A DNA stretch of 64,000 nt from Climacteris rufus (Eukaryota; Chordata; Aves; Passeriformes; Climacteridae), in assembly GCA_013398175.1 (NCBI GenBank), contig VZRZ01001998.1:1238811-1302810 (forward strand). The letters run 5' to 3'. The notes under the pieces were generated by a model that was given only the letters and a program-made list of their open reading frames with translations, had not been told where the DNA came from and made no database searches. Shown piece by piece: positions 61,191 through 64,000 of the stretch (position 1 is the stretch's first letter; every line of letters begins with the position of its first letter). The translations under genes were made by a program, and so were the position numbers.

Positions 61191-63011
61191 GTGTATAATA
61201 AAGGCTCAGGGAATCTATGTAATTATGCAAAATTCAAAGGCAACTGGAGAACATGAACAGTTAGTATAGGAGTGAGTGGAACTTGATAATATTCCATGCG
61301 TGATGAGTCTTAGAGACTGATGGAATTTCAGGCAGTAATGTGGATGAAAGGACACAGAAGCACAAAGGAATTACAACATGCTTCTAATAAATAAGGGTCA
61401 ATCAGGCTCAAGGGACTGTAAGAAACTTCAGAAGATTATGAGTGGTTTAGTCGTCTGTATTTCTCTCTTCCCCAGTCTATCCTATTAATCTGTTTTTTTA
61501 AAATCCTTGTCACCCTCCCCAGTTCCAATAAAAAAAAAACTTTTATCCCCCTCCCAAACCTTGCAGGATCACTCACAGTGTGTTCTCTGAGCAGTCTTGT
61601 TAATCTCCATCCTTTCTAGGATCCAGATCAACCTTTCCTACTGCCTTCCAGCAAAAAGCAGTCCCCCTTTGCCCTCCAACAGTGCTTCAGAAAACCCCAG
61701 GTTTCCTTTTTCCCAGCTTATGGGAACAAATGGACGAAAAGAATAGGGTGGAGCAAGGTCTACCCTAAGAAACAGGAGGAATAGACAAAGGGAGGACTTT
61801 GCTACTTCCTTTACCTGGGAGTAGCATCTGCCTTACAGCCAAGTGCTGCCTCATCGAACAGCAAACTGTGGAACTCCTTCCAGCTGGATGTGCAGAAACC
61901 TTGTCTGTGTCACACGGGGACTTTCTGCTTGTTGTTAGGAGGTGCTAAACAGCTTCTGTGAATCTGAGGACTTAGCAACACAATCTGTTCTTACTTCGTT
62001 TGCCTCAATATATTAATTCTTTCCAAGCTGTAAAAGACTAAAGCAAGATGAAGTGTGATGGGGATGAGAGGGGAGGCTCAAAATGTGTTAATATTATTAT
62101 AGGCACCAAGGTGTCTGTACAACCTTGATGAATTATTTCTAAAAATAGCACTGATGCAAGTAATCAATTTTACAGGTTTGGTCAGAAGGATGAGCTTCCC
62201 CCAACCCAGATATTGATTGCTTACAGTAGGACTGTGCTTGAGAATTATAAAAGGCATTTCAGTCACTGCAAACTGTGGCCACAGACACCTCGAGACTCTT
62301 GCAACAAAAATATTTTTTAAAATTTTAATATATTTACTTCTCTTCCTCCTTTAAGTGCTGCCTGTTACTGAGCTTCCATAATAATTGCTGTTCTTCCTAT
62401 TTCTATGATTAGAGTTTGCAGTTATCTTTTAAAACAACAAACAAATAAGGGCTAATTTTTGCAACAGCAAAAATTACCTCACAAACAAGTGTATAGGCAA
62501 AAAAAGGGGAAAAGAGAGAATGATGGGCAAGCTATGAAAGGAGTGATTTTCCTCCTGGTTGTAACACTGATATGATGGCTGTAATATAAAGACAGCAGAT
62601 TTTTTTTGGTTTTAATATTAATTATATGCTGTCATTTAAAAGTTAAGTAGCATTTCAAATCACAAGGTGACTTCAACGCTATTCATGGAAATTGCCAGCA
62701 ATATTGTGCCTAAAGTGTGACAAGAATTGATGCAAGAAATTTGGAGCCTTTCACAATGTATCCATTGAGAACCTCATCACTTTAACAGTGCAACCAACAC
62801 TTAGGGACAAGGATGGCTGTTACTGCTTCACTGGCAGAGGAATTCAGAAAATCAAATAAAATTATGTATTTGACATCCTATTGAACTCCAATTTGTACTA
62901 AAGGACAGATACAAGGTTGACAAAATGTAATGTGTTTTCTCCTTTTTGGCAAAATCTTTGTATTTTTTACACGTTTCCTTTAACAATGCTGGAAATGCCC
63001 TCATGCCAACT

Positions 63012-63066
63012 CAAAAAAACCTCAACAAAAAACCCCGAACCTAAACCAAAACAAACCAAAACAAAT
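63012..63066. repeat. A/C-rich simple sequence
   Basis: Irregular repeats of CAAAA and ACCAAAACAA type ('aaccaaaacaaaccaaaac') over about 55 bases. Confidence 0.75.
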
Positions 63067-64000
63067 AGATCAAAGACCTGGAAGCCAGATTTGCTGCAAC
63101 AGTGAATTTATGTATAAAGAGAAAAAAAGAAATTCTGAAATGACAAAAAGTAATTTCAGCACTCCCAAGCCCTGAGCCTTCAACTTTCCACAACTCTATT
63201 ATAAACAAGGAAGACAACCTGAAGGCCACCCCCACCCAAGATACAACTCACCTTTCAAACAGGTCTCCCCTCATTTACCCATCATCAGCTGCCTCAGGTG
63301 TCCCATTTAGCAAATTTCTCCTTTGCATTCTTAATTTCTGGCTTATTCAGGGCCATAGTTCTTATTGCTGGACTGTCTGATATATAAATAGATCCTGGTA
63401 TCTGTTTAATTTGCCTGTGGAATTCTATGTTCACAGCATGTAATGTCTTGTCCTAAGTAATATTTAAAACTTGTTTTTAGATTCAGACAGCTAGAAAAGA
63501 TGGATTAACATCTTTTGGAGTAACAGAATATTAATAATATGCTAGTACATATGAGACAACAATAGGGTACTACCTCTCATAATGTAAAAGTTTCAAATAT
63601 TTTGCAAATAAGTTATTATTGAAAAGGAGAGTGGAATTCTGAGCTAAATAATTATTCCTCTTAGAACATAATTTATCTTATTGCAAATTTTAAAGTGTGC
63701 AGAACACAGAACTGTTCTGCTCTTATACTCTGAGAGAAGAGATTTTAAAAATGATTCATTGTCCTGTCAGACTATTTGCCTAATGCCAGAAAAATTCCAT
63801 TAACATCTTTCAGCCTTCCTTTCCCCTCCAAAATATTGGTAATAAAATTGCTCTTCCCTTTCCCATCTTCTATCACATTGACTTGGAAATAAAAGCAGAG
63901 GAAGAGGAACTATCTCTACTACAGTGATTTTACAGTGCAAGATGTGATATTTAGTAAAACATGGCTCAACTTCTTGTTCTTGTTTTTTATTTTTTTAATT

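Larger units (their letters stand above)
57719..64000. other. AT-rich stretch to the end of the window
   Basis: Holds overlapping plus-strand frames at 58046-58532 (127 and 105 codons, unrecognised), the exon-like segment at 61124-61190, a poly(A)-type run at 58781-58791 and an A/C-rich simple tract near 63012-63066. No interspersed repeat is recognised after 57718. Confidence 0.5.

Noticed and set aside
1..64000. tRNA, rRNA, CRISPR array, bacterial operon or mitochondrial insert
   Set aside because: No tRNA B-box (GGTTCGANTCC-like) in a cloverleaf context, no rRNA core sequence, no regularly spaced repeat-spacer array, and no dense long frames typical of prokaryotic or organellar DNA.

Overview
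The window reads as bird nuclear DNA. It is AT-rich (roughly 37% G+C by eye) and carries at least six fragments of CR1, the dominant avian LINE, recognised by the 'ggcacaggttgcccagagaagc' type body and the 'gattctgtgattctgtg' tail (two of the six lack the tail). It also carries two GC-rich pieces of what I recognise from memory as a common avian, probably passerine, endogenous-retrovirus-type LTR. There is no bacterial or organellar gene organisation. Bird is well supported; passerine is a guess.

No protein-coding gene, tRNA, rRNA or CRISPR array can be called with confidence. Nearly all open frames are under 130 codons and none is recognisable as a known protein. The window is best described as a gene-poor intergenic region or part of a very large intron. 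Layout: (TA)n at the left edge; CR1 copies near 1.2, 2.6 and 4.2 kb; a repeat-poor stretch of about 25 kb; an LTR-like block with an internal 50-bp tandem repeat (29.95-30.68 kb); a 166-codon open frame on the minus strand (31.5-32.0 kb); an assembly gap inside a T-tract (37.17-37.34 kb); an LTR 3'-end-like piece (38.4-38.6 kb); CR1 copies at 41.0, 44.8 and 57.6 kb; a CpG-rich patch at 53.9-54.2 kb; then ordinary AT-rich sequence to the end.

Several short segments look like exons: a polypyrimidine tract plus AG, an open frame, and a GTAAGT- or GTGAGA-like donor. They lie on both strands and do not form one coherent gene, so most or all may be chance pseudoexons. They are listed at low confidence because they are the most testable hints of hidden coding content. 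The other points of interest are a truncated CR1 piece between 14-bp direct repeats, a perfect 10-bp G/T hairpin, the same orientation of all eight recognised retroelement pieces, and the minus-strand open frame. I did not find a convincing new biological system.
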